Assembly (NCBI GenBank): GCA_020465985.1
Contig: JAANYP010004337.1
Coordinates: 777,001 to 841,000, forward strand
Direction: 5' to 3'
DNA from: Centrapalus pauciflorus
Lineage: Eukaryota > Streptophyta > Magnoliopsida > Asterales > Asteraceae
DNA: 64,000 nt
The notes under the pieces are model-generated. The model saw only the letters and a program-made list of their open reading frames with translations, was not told the origin of the DNA and ran no database searches. Positions within the stretch are counted from its first letter, which is position 1, and each line of letters starts with the position of its first letter. Below, in pieces: positions 1 to 12,829 of this stretch. The position numbers were made by a program, and so were the translations under genes.

Positions 1-194
1 TAAACCGTACTATGTGGATATTTATACGAATTTATAAACACACACCCATGACATGTATGTATAACATAAGACATTACAACAAATATAATTCATATATATT
101 ATTATTTTCTCCTGTGATGAATCTTAACAGGCTAGGCTTATGAAGTCTATAATATAAATTCAAGGTTTAGTAGTAATTTTTATTAATTATGTGT
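1..194. repeat. Left copy of a direct duplication (offset 4318 bp)
   Basis: Bases 1-194 match 4319-4504 plus 6126-6134 almost exactly, at a constant offset of 4318. The second copy is interrupted by the element at 4505-6116. The match stops abruptly after the shared TTATGTGTC. Its left limit lies outside the window, so the duplicated unit could be longer. No coding content is seen. Confidence 0.85.
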
Positions 195-235
195 CTTTTT
201 TTTTTCTTTATTTTAGTCGATACTTTTTTGGGTTT

Positions 236-526
236 ATTATGAAAAAAACCAAAATGTTTTTTGCGTTTTCGTCCCTCCATGTTATTTTTTTTCATAAAAA
301 ACCTCAAGTTATTCTTTTCTTATTGGTTTAGTGAAATTTGGACATTAGAACCCGGTTTTTCAAGTTTTTAAAACCCGGTTCACAAATTATAACCGGGGTC
401 TAATGTCCAAAATTCCACTAAACCAATAAGAAAAGAATAACTTGAGGTTTTTTATGGAAAAAAATAACATGGAGGGACGAAAGCGAAAAAAACGTGAAAA
501 CATGTTGGTTTTTTTTCATAATTTTG
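236..526. mobile_element. Hairpin MITE (near-perfect inverted repeat)
   Basis: Two arms of about 130 bp are inverted copies of each other. Each holds a purine tract, then CGTCCCTCCATG, then AACCTCAAGTTATTC. The centre is a smaller palindrome around GGACATTAGAACCCGG and CCGGGGTCTAATGTCC. There is no coding capacity. The superfamily is not assigned because the AT-rich flanks hide the target duplication. Confidence 0.7.
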
Positions 527-2392
527 TTATATATGTTTTCTTCAGTATGACTTGGAAAAATAAGAGTCTAGAATCAAACCGATAAAATAAAAAAGTGTAA
601 TGGTTTTTATTTTCCATCTGTTATTAAAAAAAAACATACTTTTACATCTACTTATATATCAATTATGGATTAAAGTGATACTATTCATTTTAGTTTATTA
701 TTATTCTTATGATATTTTGATATAATATATTATATTTATATTTTATATTGTTTCATGATGTATTAAATAAATTTATTATTATTCTTATGATCCTTTGATA
801 TAATATATTATATTTATATTTAATATTGTTTCATGATGTATTAAATAAAAGTCTGATCAATTCTAGTTCATTATTAGTCAATTTTATTTTTAACCAACCG
901 TGCAATCATCAAACGGACCTATTTATTATAGTTATTTTAAAATAATTATAAATATAAGTTTAGAAGAATAAACACTTTAATTAATTTGTCAAATTAAACT
1001 TGTTTGATTTTAAAAACTAATATGCATATGACATAAAAATTCAAGTTATAAAATTCTAATATCAACTATATTTCATAATATAAATAACAAAAATATTTGT
1101 TAGTTTTTATTTGTTACAAATGATACAAAGTTACAATTGAATGTTATCGTTGATTAAAAGTGATAAGTGAAATAAAAATACTAGACGTGATTATAATTAT
1201 TATATCGAAAGAATTATTATTATTCTTTATGATTAACCATGATAGCACAAATAGAAAAGTACAATTCCAAAATATAATATTTACAATAAACATTTTAATT
1301 TAATCTATCTACTAAATATATCTGATAGAGTAATTGATAACTTTTTAAATATTTTATATTATTTGTGGATGTAATATCTTACTTTTATCCCGTCCCAATG
1401 CGTGAGCAAATAATACATTGTTCCTATCGATTGGGCCCATTCCTAAATAAACAAAAATGAGTACGACAAGAAATACAAAAAATAAAATAAGAAAAAACTA
1501 TATGAACCAAATCAATAGAAATATGAAAATATACAATTATTTTTTCAATATAAACACTAAATAATACAATTACGTATCTTGAAATCTTATATATTGTCCT
1601 ATGTAATCAATTAACGTTTTAACAAGGCTGGCTTATTTCGAAGATTTAAGATTATATCACAATTTGACAAATGTAATAAAATTTAATATTCAAGATATTG
1701 TGGACATAATTATTAGGGCATCCACAACCATGATACATTTGAAGTGTATTATAACAGGTCAACACTCTTCTTTTATAAGACTTTTTTTTTACAACAATAA
1801 TACATATACGATACACTTATATACTTATTTATAAGACATACTTACTACTTCATAATACTTTTCAAAATTTTTATTGGGACTATTTTTTTTAACAACATTT
1901 CATAAAAAAACAACAAACGACAAGACTAAAGGTCAAAACACTTTCCAACCTTTAAATAAATACATCATATGATCCTAGTATCATAAAGATACATATTACA
2001 ACGATGATAGTATGATAAATTTTCATGCAATGACTTGATACTCTCATAATGTGTCACACATAATATGATACGGTGAATAAACCTCTCATTATTGATGCTC
2101 TTAGTGATTTGTCATTTATTGTAAGCGGAATTTTAATTGAACCTCCGTCCTTTATGATTTGATATGTATCTTTTTTAGGTGATGCTTTATTTTATATTTT
2201 AATAATTTCCTTTGAATTGAGATTAGTTATAAGGTTGATGTAAAATGCTACAAGAGGGTGTCATTTAGCAATGGTGGATCCAAAAAGTAATTTTTATAGG
2301 AGTCACTTTAAAAATCAACAAACTACTATTGAAATTATAAAAGAGTCCAAATATAAAAACCATTTGCTTAAATGTTCTCTAAAAATGTGTCT
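527..2392. other. AT-rich gene-free stretch
   Basis: No open frame, RNA gene or clean element boundary is recognised. A short direct repeat (TATATTATATTTATATTTtATATTG type) occurs near 720-850. The rest looks like decayed intergenic DNA. Confidence 0.6.
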
Positions 2393-2401
2393 TAGTTTTT
2401 A

Positions 2402-3945
2402 GAGTTAATTACAAAAATGGTCCCTGTGGTTTGTCCTAAAATTTGAATATGGTCCCTGAACTTTCAGTTTTGCAGAAACGGTCCTTATTTTCATAGTTTG
2501 TTTGCAATTTTGGTCCCTCAACCTATTAACTTTTCTAATATGACCAAATTACCCTTTTGATGCAAACTATAGGGACCATTTCCACAATTAATTTTTTAAC
2601 TCTTTTTTATTCTTAATTAAATTAATTATTTTATAGTGTTACTTAAATTTATTAAACTATAAAAAATATAAAAGAATTATTTAATTATTTATGTTGGTTC
2701 ATAAATGATTTAGATATTTTTAGTCTTAATTAATTTTAATTTACTATAATCAAAGTGTAAACCAATCAAAATTTATAATCGAAAAAATCATTTATGGTTA
2801 GAAATTATTTTTTAAAGGTTTCATAAATAATAATTTTTTTCTCTATACTTATTTATATTGGCTCATATATTTATAATAAAAGATATTTATGTTGATCAAA
2901 CCACAAAGACCATTTATGTAATTGACTCTACTTTATTTTTAGTGTTAATTAACTTTAATAAATTATTTAGAAAAACTATTATGAGCCAACAGTTTAATTA
3001 AAGTTAAAAATATTGAAGAACTTAAATAAATAAAAATTTAACGTTTAATTTGACCGAATTAAAAAAAGTTCTAAATGGTCTAAGACAACTCAAATTTTTT
3101 TATTTAATGTATTAATTATTTTATCGTTTTAATTTTTAATTACACAAAAAACGATTTAAAATTTTAGGTCCATATAACATCTTTGATTAACAACTTTAAT
3201 CATCAAACTTTGGTTTGCAGACCTTTACATAAAAATCGAGAAATATAAATAGGTTTTTAATCTTTCTTTGTCTTAATTTGACTTTTCATTTTAATCTGAT
3301 TAAATTGACACCTTAAAAAATTTAAACCATTCAGATTTATTACTTACCATTATCACATTGGTTTGATACAAATGTGAACGGATTATAAAATAGAATATTT
3401 GGCAGATATTATTTAAGAAGAAAGTAAAATATATTTGACCAACAAACATATTTTTATTATAAATTTATGAATAAACATAAATAATTATAGAGTCAAATAT
3501 TTTTATAAAATTTTATATACGAAACCTCTAAAAAATAGTTTCTAAACATAAATGATTTTTTTGATTATAAATTTTGATTGGTTTACACTTTGATTATAGT
3601 AAATTAAAATTAATTAAGACTAAAAAAATTTAAATCATTCATGAACCAACATAAATAATTAAATAATTTTTTTCTTTTTTTTTATAGTTTATTAAATTTA
3701 AGTAACACTAAAAAATAAGTTATTTAATTAAGAATAAAAAAGAATTAAAAAATTAATTGTAGAAATGGTCCCTGTAGTTTGCCTCAACATAAGGGTAATT
3801 TAGTCATATTAGAAAAGTTAATAGGTTGAAGGACCAAAATTGCAAACAAACTATGAAAATAAGGACCGTTTCTGCAAAATTGAAAGTTCAGGGACCAAAT
3901 CCAAATTTTAGGACAAACCACAGGGACCATTTTTGTAATTAACTC
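2402..3945. mobile_element. Mutator-like non-autonomous element with long TIRs
   Basis: The ends are long inverted repeats of roughly 200 bp or more, beginning GAGTTAATTACAAAAATGGT. A perfect 9-bp target duplication TAGTTTTTA lies at 2393-2401 and 3946-3954. A 9-bp duplication with long TIRs is the hallmark of MULEs. No transposase frame is present. The termini resemble those of the element at 4505-6116, so the two are one family. Confidence 0.85.
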
Positions 3946-3954
3946 TAGTTTTTA

Positions 3955-4318
3955 TTAAGAATAGCCCAAATATAAAAACCATTTGTTTGGTCCTAACTAG
4001 ACACAATAATGATATAGCTTTGGTTTAATCAATCAATCCTTAACCATACTTCATAATCCTATGTATGATCCTGTCATAAATTAATACTTTTCTTTAAACA
4101 ATTAAGACAAAACCAAGACCTCAATAGACTCACTATGCCTAGAATCAATGGTACTAGGAGTTGTAAGCTCGGTTTCAAATTAAGACATTTATGCATCACT
4201 AGTACCTAATTAAGTCCATGATGGTTTAGTTTAGGTTGTAGTCTTCAATGTATGACCAAAAGTTCATACTCGATCGAGCTTTATAACTAAATCATCCAAC
4301 AACTCGTCCTTGACTACT
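3955..4318. other. Gene-free spacer between MULE and second duplicate
   Basis: No gene is seen. A 20-base stretch, CCAAATATAAAAACCATTTG, occurs both near 2347 and near 3966, on either side of the element at 2402-3945. Confidence 0.5.
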
Positions 4319-4504
4319 TAAACCGTACTATGTGGATATTTATACGAATTTATAAACACACACCCATGACATGTATGTATAACATAAGACATTACAACAA
4401 ATATAATTCATATATATTATTATTTTCTCCTGTGATGAATCTTAACAGGCTAGGCTTATGAAGTCTATAATATAAATTCAAGGTTTAGTAGTAATTTTTA
4501 TTAA
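4319..4504. repeat. Right copy of direct duplication
   Basis: Second copy of bases 1-185. It continues at 6126-6134 after the inserted element at 4505-6116. Confidence 0.85.
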
Positions 4505-5807
4505 GAGTAAATTACAAAAATGGTCCCTGTGGTTTGTGCAAAATTACGAAAATGGTCCCTCAACTTTCAAAGTTGCAGTGGTGGTCCCTCAAACCACTTT
4601 TTACTTGCAGAAATGGTCCTTCTGTGTCTGAACTTTTTAAAAATGACGATTTTGCCCTTTTATTAATTACAAGTTTAGTCCCTCAATTATTTAATTTACT
4701 TTCACTTTTGGTCCTTTTCCTTAAATTTTTAATTTTTTGACTATTAATTTAACCAAACTATTATTTAAATCTTTATTATATTATTATTATTATTATAATT
4801 ATATATACCTATTTATTTTTAAAAATATTTTATTTATTTATTAACAAAATTTTTATACTTATATTATTTAATATACGCGTTTTTTGATTTAAAATATTTT
4901 TGATTTAAATATATTTTTATGCTCATATGTTTTTAATTAAATTTATTATTTTATTTGTTTGGATTTAGATATTTTGTTATGCCCATACGTTTTGATTTCT
5001 ATTTATTATTTTATTTGTTTTGATTTTAAATTTTGCTACGTTAATAATTAAATGAAATGTAACAAAACATTTAAGTGAAAACGAATAAAACATATTAATA
5101 TACAAACTTGTAAGTCAAAAAGATTAAAATACTATATTGAAATAAAAACGTACTGACATAAAAAAATATTTAAAATTAAAAAAAAATAAAATAGTTAGTT
5201 TAAATCAAAACGTATTAACGTAACAAAGTATATTATTTTAATTAAAATGAACTAAAATATAAATATATTTCATTATTTCTAATATCAATAAATATTAATA
5301 ATTATATAAGATAAATATAATGTATTATTTCTTAGATATTTAAATGTGAATAAATAGATAAGATTTGAATTTACACCAAATTATATCTTATATATATTTA
5401 TCAATATATCTAAATAAAAATATAAAAAACATATAAACATTATAGTTTACGTAAAATTAAAATTTCAAATTATATTGACTAAATATATATAAATTTAGGA
5501 ATAAAAAGTTTAAAAAATGTAAAAAAAATAACTATTGTTCATGACTATTTGTAAAGATAGATAAATAATATATATTACTGATAATTGTACTTTTTTTATA
5601 AGAATTAATATTAAATTATTCAATTTATGTTTACATACATTTCAGTTAACCAATTATTTATTAAAAAGTATTCACGTAATACGTGGGTTTATAAACTAGT
5701 TCCATATTAAATAACTTGAATACATAAATAATGCGTAAAATAAAGAAACTAAGTATAAAAATTTTGTTAAAAAATGAATATAAAATTATTTTTATAAGAT
5801 AAATAGG

Positions 5808-5842
<35 letters not shown>

Positions 5843-6116
5843 TAATAAAGATTTAAATAATAGTTTGTTAAATTAGTAGTCAAAAAATTAAAAATTTAAA
5901 GGAAAAGGACCAAAAGTAAAAGTAAATTAAATAGTTGAGGGACTAAACTTGTAATTAATAAAAGGGCAAAATCGTCATTTTTAAAAAGTTCAGACACATA
6001 GGGACCATTTCTGCAAGTAAAAAAGGGTTTGAGGGACCACCACTGCAACTTTCAAAGTTGAGGGACCATTTCCGTAATTTTGCACAAACCACATGGACCA
6101 TTTTTGTAATTTACTC
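4505..6116. mobile_element. Mutator-like non-autonomous element with empty site in the paralogue
   Basis: Inverted termini of more than 300 bp begin GAGTAAATTACAAAAATGGT. A perfect 9-bp duplication TTTTATTAA lies at 4496-4504 and 6117-6125. The paralogous copy at 177-185 carries a single TTTTATTAA, which is the unoccupied target. There is no transposase frame; the centre is very AT-rich with an (AAT)n tract at about 5815-5842. This insertion is younger than the local duplication. Confidence 0.9.
5663..5698 (+). mobile_element. Possible Helitron 3' terminus inside the MULE
   Basis: A short palindrome CACGTAATACGTG is followed 9-11 nt later by CTAG and then T. This is the arrangement of a Helitron 3' end. 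The MULE arms lose symmetry here, which fits an insertion between about 4870 and 5698. No 5' TC end was identified. Confidence 0.35.
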
Positions 6117-6161
6117 TTTTATTAATTATGTGTCACATAGGTTTAGTGGACTGGCTATATA

Positions 6162-6408
6162 GGGGTGAGTTCAATGAAAAACCACTATGCACCTGAAAAC
6201 TATGAAAACCTACGCATACCGTCCGATTTGGTGAATTTAATGAAAAACGCGGTGGCATGATCGTAAATAAGGTGATGCATCACGCGGGATTTTGATGCAT
6301 TACACGAGAAATTTGATGAATCACGCGGGGAATTTGATACATTTGTGGTGATGCAGTGCGGTTTTCACAAGTTTTCAGGTGCATTGTAGTTTTCCATTGA
6401 ACATCCCT
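6162..6408. mobile_element. TA-flanked MITE, family D (copy 1)
   Basis: The left terminus is TATAG-N6-GTTC followed by AATGAAAAACCAC; the right terminus is its inverted counterpart ending GAACATCCCTAT. The interior has repeated GATGCATCACGCGG-type motifs, shared with 18015-18282 and 54960-55129. It is non-coding. Confidence 0.75.
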
Positions 6409-7459
6409 ATGATTATATATACAACTATAGAAGAAAGTGTAAACATCATTATTATGAATATTAATGTTGTACTATAATTAATTAATTTTGTTTTAAAATA
6501 TAATTATATAATTGAATAGGGTAATAATCCATTTAAGTGTTTACAATCTTCTTCACATGCAGAGTACGTGGATGGATACAAGAAAATAAATCCCAAGTGA
6601 CATTGGAAATGATATTATTGTCGGTTGGGTTCGTTCTATTGTCAATTTTCACATGGTCACATGGGACCCCCCTATTTATATCCTTTTTTGTACAAGTAAC
6701 TTTCAATTAACATTAATTAAATTTTTACGTGCATACATGCAATTAAATTAATAATGATTATAATTAATAATACCCAACAACTTTTGTTTGTTGTATGACA
6801 ACGACCCTTTCAAGAATTTCGATGGTATTGTTGTTATTATTATCTAATCAATATATTTGGGATAACTTATTTAACTACAACATATTTTTGTCATATACAA
6901 TAACTTTATTTAAAATGTTAAATTCATTCTTACTTTTGAAGGAACAAGACAAACATAATAAAAATATATGATTAAAGATAAAATTATCATTTTAGTTAAA
7001 AGTGTTGTGTATGACAAAAATGTGTTTTGTACAAATCACCCTTCCTGTTTTATAATACATAATTTTGTATTCTAAAACTATTTGTCAACAATATATTAAT
7101 GTCCTTAAGAATTGGTCGAAAATTCAATATTGTGCTACAATTAATGTTTGTGATTACGTAACTATTCTTAGGGTTTACCGTTTATATAATCATCCAAATT
7201 TATGGTGGTAATTTTGGATGGACTGAATATGTTATATACAAAAATGTATGTATGTATGTGTTGTGAAACGCTAATTATATATGAGAAGTACGAAAACTGT
7301 TATGATTCACTAATTTTGCTTATTGATTCATTTAATCAATTTGTTATTCGTCATTTATAAACTCAGAAAACGATGAATCGATGTGTAATTGTAATGAGTT
7401 ACAGTGTTTCTCAAACTTTTAAAGATATATACTATTTAGCATTTTTATTTGGTCATATA
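6409..7459. other. AT-rich gene-free stretch
   Basis: No gene, repeat boundary or RNA is recognised. It is ordinary AT-rich intergenic sequence. Confidence 0.6.
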
Positions 7460-7463
7460 TATA

Positions 7464-7752
7464 GGATAAGGTTCACGGTAGAACCAAGTTTAATTTTTAT
7501 TTCAATTTTTTTCAAAGATTCATTTAAGCTAACATTAAAAGTTATTTGAATTCACATGGTTTCGAGTTTTGAAGCTGTGTTAATATATACATTCACATTC
7601 ACAATAGATTCGTAAATTAACATGTCATTTCATATGCCTTATAAAACCCGAAACCATGTGAATGCTTTTTTAAACAGTTCTATAAATCAGAAAATTTCAA
7701 AAAATTAATTTTGGTTCTACTAGTTCTACCAATAGATAATGGTTTAACCTTG

Positions 7753-7761
<9 letters not shown>
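7464..7761. mobile_element. TA-flanked MITE, family H
   Basis: The left end is TATAG-GATAAG-GTTC, followed by a GTAGAACC motif. The right end, read inverted, is GAG-ATTTG-GTTC. Internal arms are inverted (CACATGGTTTCGAG against CGAAACCATGTG). The right side abuts a compound (CT)n(CA)n(TA)n microsatellite instead of pure (TA)n. Confidence 0.55.
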
Positions 7762-7824
<63 letters not shown>

Positions 7825-7826
7825 AT
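7760..7826. repeat. Compound (CT)n(CA)n(TA)n microsatellite
   Basis: Consecutive CT, CA and TA dinucleotide runs. It separates MITE H from a terminus of the element E type at 7823. Confidence 0.95.
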
Positions 7827-7880
7827 AGACTAAGAATCTTTTGCGAACACATTATTCGTTGTGAACATTATGAACAATCA
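7823..7880 (+). mobile_element. Solo left terminus related to element E
   Basis: The sequence AATAG-ACTAAG-AATC, then TTTTGCGAACAC and TTGTGAACATTATGAAC, resembles the termini of elements C and E. No matching right end was found, so it is probably a truncated copy. Confidence 0.5.
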
Positions 7881-8390
7881 GAATATGTGTTTGGGGGTCT
7901 CCACTGACTGGTTTCACGACCAATGTGGAGGGGATAACTAGGGTAAATCATGATTAAGAAACATGTGACATTGAACCTCTACTATAGATTTCATGTTTCC
8001 AATCATCAGGCTACCATCGCGAGGACATAGTTTATTACTGTAGGTAAGGTCAAAAGATTGATGTATCAGCAATCTCAACCAGCCTGCATCAAACCGTCCC
8101 AGGCTCATCACGTGAGAGGTAAATTAAACTTACCGAGTGGTAAGGTTGTTTATTATTGTAAGGATAGTCTTTATTGGTTTTCATCCTTGGAAAGTTTTTT
8201 GTGCCGTGTAGCGGTGTAGTCAATAATATATTTCATATTTGATTGTGAAAAAAAGTAACGTACTTAACCCATTTGGACTTTTAATTTGAGGTAATTTTTC
8301 ATGTTACCGTACAAGCCCAATAGCTTTCTTTATCACTTAAATATGACGAAATTTTCAGTTCTAATTTCAATGTATTGTATTTGCAAAAAC

Positions 8391-9181
8391 CAGGGCCGGT
8401 CCTATCATTTTTTAGGCCCGGGGCATATACTTAAAAAGGGGTCCTCTATGTATATATATAAGCAATATTCGTATAAAAAAATTACAATTAAATAATACTG
8501 ATTTTGTTGCACTATTGTTAATGTCATGTCATTAAAAACTTTACAATCTGCATCGTGTAATGGTTTCATGGTGCTTCTCTGAATTTTTCCTCAATCCAAA
8601 AACCGCAAAAAAAAATTTAATATTAACATCGTATGATTATAAATTGGGTAAAAATTGCATACAATATTAAATTATATATTTATTAGTAAATTGAAAAAAA
8701 GAATTTTAAATTTTAAATGATTCATAATATAAAATAGTAACATATGTGTCAAAAAAATAACATCTATCTCATTAGTATTTTTAATAATCGTATAATAAAT
8801 AACATAAACCATGTGATAAACAAAAAAAAAAAAATCAAACTCATTGGAAAACAAAAGTATGAATATTGAATTTGATAGATTGTATATTGATATAAAGCAA
8901 ATAGATGATATTTATATATGAAAATCCAAGTGATAGTGATGAGATATAAAAAAATAAAAAAAAATGCACACAATGGGAATTGAACCCATGACATTAAAGT
9001 TCCAAGGTGAGATGACTACCAGCTGAACCAACACATTGTTTGTGATTTTTTTCGTGCAAAACATATATAATTTAATACTGGACTGCTGGGCTATATTAAC
9101 ATATTAAATTTTTTTTGGGCCTCTTAGATTGATTGGGTCCTGGGCGGTGGCCCAGGTGGACCAGGCCCAGGGCCGGCCCTG
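8391..9181. mobile_element. hAT-type non-autonomous element (CAGGGCCGG ends)
   Basis: The ends are inverted: CAGGGCCGG at the left, CCGGCCCTG at the right. An 8-bp flanking duplication GCAAAAAC/GGAAAAAC (7 of 8) lies at 8383-8390 and 9182-9189. Ends and duplication length fit hAT. A second copy, split by a CACTA element, begins near 57475. It carries no transposase. Confidence 0.85.
8972..9037 (-). repeat. tRNA-like relic inside the hAT element
   Basis: The minus strand carries TGGTTCAGCTGG (pol III A-box-like) and GGTTCAATTCC (B-box-like) at about 40 nt spacing. No complete cloverleaf is apparent, so this is a tRNA-derived relic and not a tRNA gene. Confidence 0.5.
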
Positions 9182-9189
9182 GGAAAAAC

Positions 9190-10077
9190 GTAAACATTTA
9201 TAATTATTGTACTTATAATTTATTTTGAACAACCTTTGTTTTTATAAAAGTATTTAAAAAAAATACTAATCAAGCTATCAACATATTTCAATAAAAATAA
9301 TGTGTATTCCATGCCTATGGATATTTTAAATTCATGGTTTAGTTGATTAATAAAAGTGTACAGATTGACCATGAAAACTTTAAATCCATGACCACTTTTT
9401 TGATATTTATCATCGGTGGTCTAATAGTTGGTGGACCCATATCATTAAAGGTAGTTAAATGTGTGAGGGGATGTATAATTAACAAAAAAATGAGAAGGGT
9501 GTATTTAACACGACTCTTATCAATTTTAGTTAAGTTTTGAGTTTTTTTTATGGGTGTTGTTAGTTGTACTATAGGAAGAGAAGAAGAAAAGAGAGAAAAG
9601 GTAGGATGTAAAATTGTAAATCATAGAGGGAAAGAGAAACAAAAGTAGAAAGAGATAAAGATTAAAGAGAGTAAAAGTGATGTAACAATATAGAAGGTAT
9701 AAATGAGATTCCCTTTTTCCCATTAGTTTGATTCAGTGTTTCACTCTTACGCTGTGTTGCACAACTTGTTTTAAAAGGAGAAACAAACTGATTTGGGAGG
9801 AAATATAAATTAAGTCGTGTTTTTTTAGTTTTTGAAAGAGAAACGGATGGAAAGATTACTGATTTTGTGTGCTTCTGTCTTCCTCTCAAAGCTGGGAAGA
9901 AAAGGACGGAAATGAGAATACTCATTTCCCAACGCTTCCCGTTTTTTTCTTCTTTATCCCGTCGTTTTCTATCTGTCCACTAGAACACAACGTTAGTTTT
10001 GAACCAAATATGTTTTGTCTTAAAATTTAATGGTTACAGTTTTGTTTTTCTACAAATCTGGCTATATATTTTCCATC
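9190..10077. other. Gene-free stretch with possible MITE
   Basis: No gene is seen. TTACGCTGTGTTGC near 9748 and GAACACAACGTTAG near 9983 are loosely inverted and may bound a degraded MITE. The purine-rich 9560-9690 has only short frames. Confidence 0.4.
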
Positions 10078-10661
10078 GTTACATCTAGGGATGTTTGGAA
10101 TGACCGGAAAACCGAACCGAAACCGAAACCGAACCCGGAACCGGAACCGATTTTTAGTATTCGGATCGGTTATCGGTTCTTATAATTTTTAATTTTCGGT
10201 TATCGGTTATTCGGTTAACGGTTCTGCGGGTTTCGGTTATATCGGGTATGGAACCAAGAATTCGAAAAGTTCATGGCATGGATACCAAGAAAATTTAAAA
10301 ACACATGATGGGAATTGTGAAAAACAAAAGATTATTTGATGGTTGTCTTCCTCAATCCTCACCATATCTAACACTTGGAAGAATTAATTGTATCGATCAA
10401 ATCCACTTGTTCTAAAAACAAGCAAATTTTAAAATACAATCAATAATTAAGAATATATCACTATATTTAAAGAAGTAATTCAGAATGATATTTTATCAAG
10501 ATTTACATTCAATAAAACGTTAACCAAAAGCAATATAGATTTGAAAATCTATTAGGAATTGTTCATGTTGAAAATCCATACTTCACGTTTACATTCATAA
10601 CAAAAATATTTTTTTTTGCAAAAGTATAATAAAACGTTAATCGTGTTTTTTTGTTTATATC

Positions 10662-10668
<7 letters not shown>

Positions 10669-10734
<66 letters not shown>

Positions 10735-10780
10735 TTTGCAAAAGTATAATAAAACGTTAATCGGTTTTTTTGTTATATCT

Positions 10781-10867
<87 letters not shown>
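10669..10867. repeat. (TA)n microsatellites of the host hAT element
   Basis: TA runs at 10669-10726 and 10786-10867, separated by a T-rich spacer and the GCAAAAGTATAATAAAACGT unit. The second run is the left landing site of the nested series. Confidence 0.95.
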
Positions 10868-10869
<2 letters not shown>

Positions 10870-11248
10870 TTTAGGTTCAAGTGAGTACCACCTCTAATGC
10901 AGCGCACCAGAAGGTACCACCCTTAAAAGTAATTTTTTTAAAATTTTTTTTCATGAACATGTTCTAATTAACATTACACAGATCATATGTGAATTTCACG
11001 CAAATCCGAACACTCTAAGTGCATGAAAACACACATCACATAAATGCATGTTCACATGTCTTCAAAATTATGTAAGTGTGTGTTCACATCATTTTTTAGG
11101 AGCTAGGAGATGTGAATGTATGTGAAATTTACATACGATCTTCATAATGTTAATTAAAACATGTTTATGAAAAAAAAATTTTAAAAAAGTTTTTTTAAAG
11201 GTGGTACCTCCTGGTGCGCTGCATTTGGGTGGTACTCTCTCGAACCAT

Positions 11249-11252
<4 letters not shown>
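10868..11252. mobile_element. TA-flanked MITE, family A (copy 1)
   Basis: The termini are TATAG-ATTTAG-GTTC at the left and, inverted, TATAG-AATATG-GTTC at the right. Each is followed by GAGTACCACC. Arms of more than 100 bp are inverted (CACCAGAAGGTACCACC against its complement). (TA)n lies on both sides. Confidence 0.8.

Positions 11253-11328
<76 letters not shown>
11253..11328. repeat. (TA)n spacer between MITEs A and B
   Basis: Pure TA run joining the right end of A to the left end of B. Confidence 0.95.
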
Positions 11329-11330
<2 letters not shown>

Positions 11331-11762
11331 TTCAAGATCCATGGAAAACCATCTTTGACTGGAAAACTGGAAAACCATATTAAATGCACATGTTCATTAC
11401 GGTAAAATGTTGAATTTAATGCACAACTACAATATACATATGTTCAAATGTGTATAATTATTGACTAGTTCACATAATTTACATGTTCATTAGGATAAAA
11501 TGTTCCATTTCATGCAAAATAACAATATGCACATGTTCAAATGTGCAATATGCATGAACATGTGTATATTACGCATTTTTGCATTAAATTAAACATTTTG
11601 TCTTAACGAACATGTAGATGATATGAATTAGTTAATCATAATGTAATTTTGAACATATGTATATTATAATTTTACATAAAATTTAACATTTTATCATAAT
11701 GAACATGTGCATTTGATATGGTTTCCAGTTTTCCAGTCTAATATAGTTTTCCATGGATCTCG

Positions 11763-11766
<4 letters not shown>
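11329..11766. mobile_element. TA-flanked MITE, family B
   Basis: The termini are TATAG-GTTCAA-GATC and, inverted, TATAG-GGTCGA-GATC, both followed by CATGGAAAAC. Interior arms repeat GTTCATTACGGTAAAATGTT-like motifs in inverted orientation. It is non-coding. Confidence 0.8.

Positions 11767-11847
<81 letters not shown>
11767..11847. repeat. (TA)n spacer between B and C
   Basis: TA run of about 80 bp. The reading frames across it (poly-IleTyr) are artefacts. Confidence 0.95.
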
Positions 11848-11853
<6 letters not shown>

Positions 11854-12222
11854 GACCAAGGTTCTTTTGTGAACAAGATAAATGTTGTGAACATTGTGAA
11901 CTAATGAGATGTTGACCCATCAGCAATAATTAAATTAATTAATTATTGTTCAGTTAACTGCATTTAAGGGTACATTAGTCAATAACAAAATAATCAAATC
12001 CAATGCTAGATATTTACGGATCAGGAGTTCCGTTTACTTGGGGATTATTTTCTGTTCACATCATATTGTGAACATACCAGGCACATGACACACAAAACCA
12101 CTATATTTGATGCCACTATAAATTAATGTCTTTATATACAAAACCATTATATTTATCAATTACCATAATTTTTAATCAACATCAGATTATTAACAAAAAA
12201 GACATATAACATCTTTTTTTTT

Positions 12223-12679
12223 GGGATAATTACTAAAATAGCCAAATCTCACACCTTTATTCACTTTTTAGCCATTTTATATACATTTTACCAAAATAGC
12301 CACAATTTACGTGACCACATTTACGTGATAGCCACAATTTACGTAATTTGTACTTTTTTTCATTTTTTTAATGCATTACGTTACAAAAGGTGTTTGGTCA
12401 TGTAAATTGTTGTACTTGGTCACGTAAAGTGTGACAAGACATCCCACCAAACGTTCATGGGGAAGGAGCAAAAATGGTCACGTAAAGTACAACAATTTAC
12501 GTGACCAGACACCTTTTGTAACGTAATGCATTAAAAAATGAAAAAAAAGTACAAGTCACGTAAACTGTGGCTATCACGTAAATGTGGTCACGTAAATTGT
12601 GGCTATTTTGTTAAAATGCATAAAAAGTGGCTAAAAAGTGAATAAACCCTTGAAAAATGGCTATTTTTGTAATTATCTC
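12223..12679. mobile_element. Inverted-repeat MITE, Mutator-like
   Basis: The ends are GGGATAATTAC at the left and GTAATTATCTC at the right. Nine T residues flank each side (12214-12222 and 12680-12688), consistent with a 9-bp duplication. Long arms carry repeated ACGTGACC and TTTACGTGA motifs in mirrored order. Confidence 0.7.
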
Positions 12680-12829
12680 TTTTTTTTTGTTTTGTTATAC
12701 TCACATTACACCCACTGTAAATTGCTCAATAGTTAAACGGCACAATCAATTCATAATACCATTCCATTGATTAGTTATATTATTTTCCAAATCCAACATG
12801 ATTACATGAATCCATCATCATGTATCAAC

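Noticed and set aside
8972..9037. Functional tRNA gene on the minus strand
   Set aside because: A- and B-box-like motifs exist, but no paired acceptor and anticodon stems are evident, and it sits inside a hAT element.
10616..11926. Several 60-95 codon frames rich in Ile-Tyr repeats, here and at 17881, 31079, 39751, 41193 and 41879
   Set aside because: They are translations of (TA)n microsatellites and have no coding signal.
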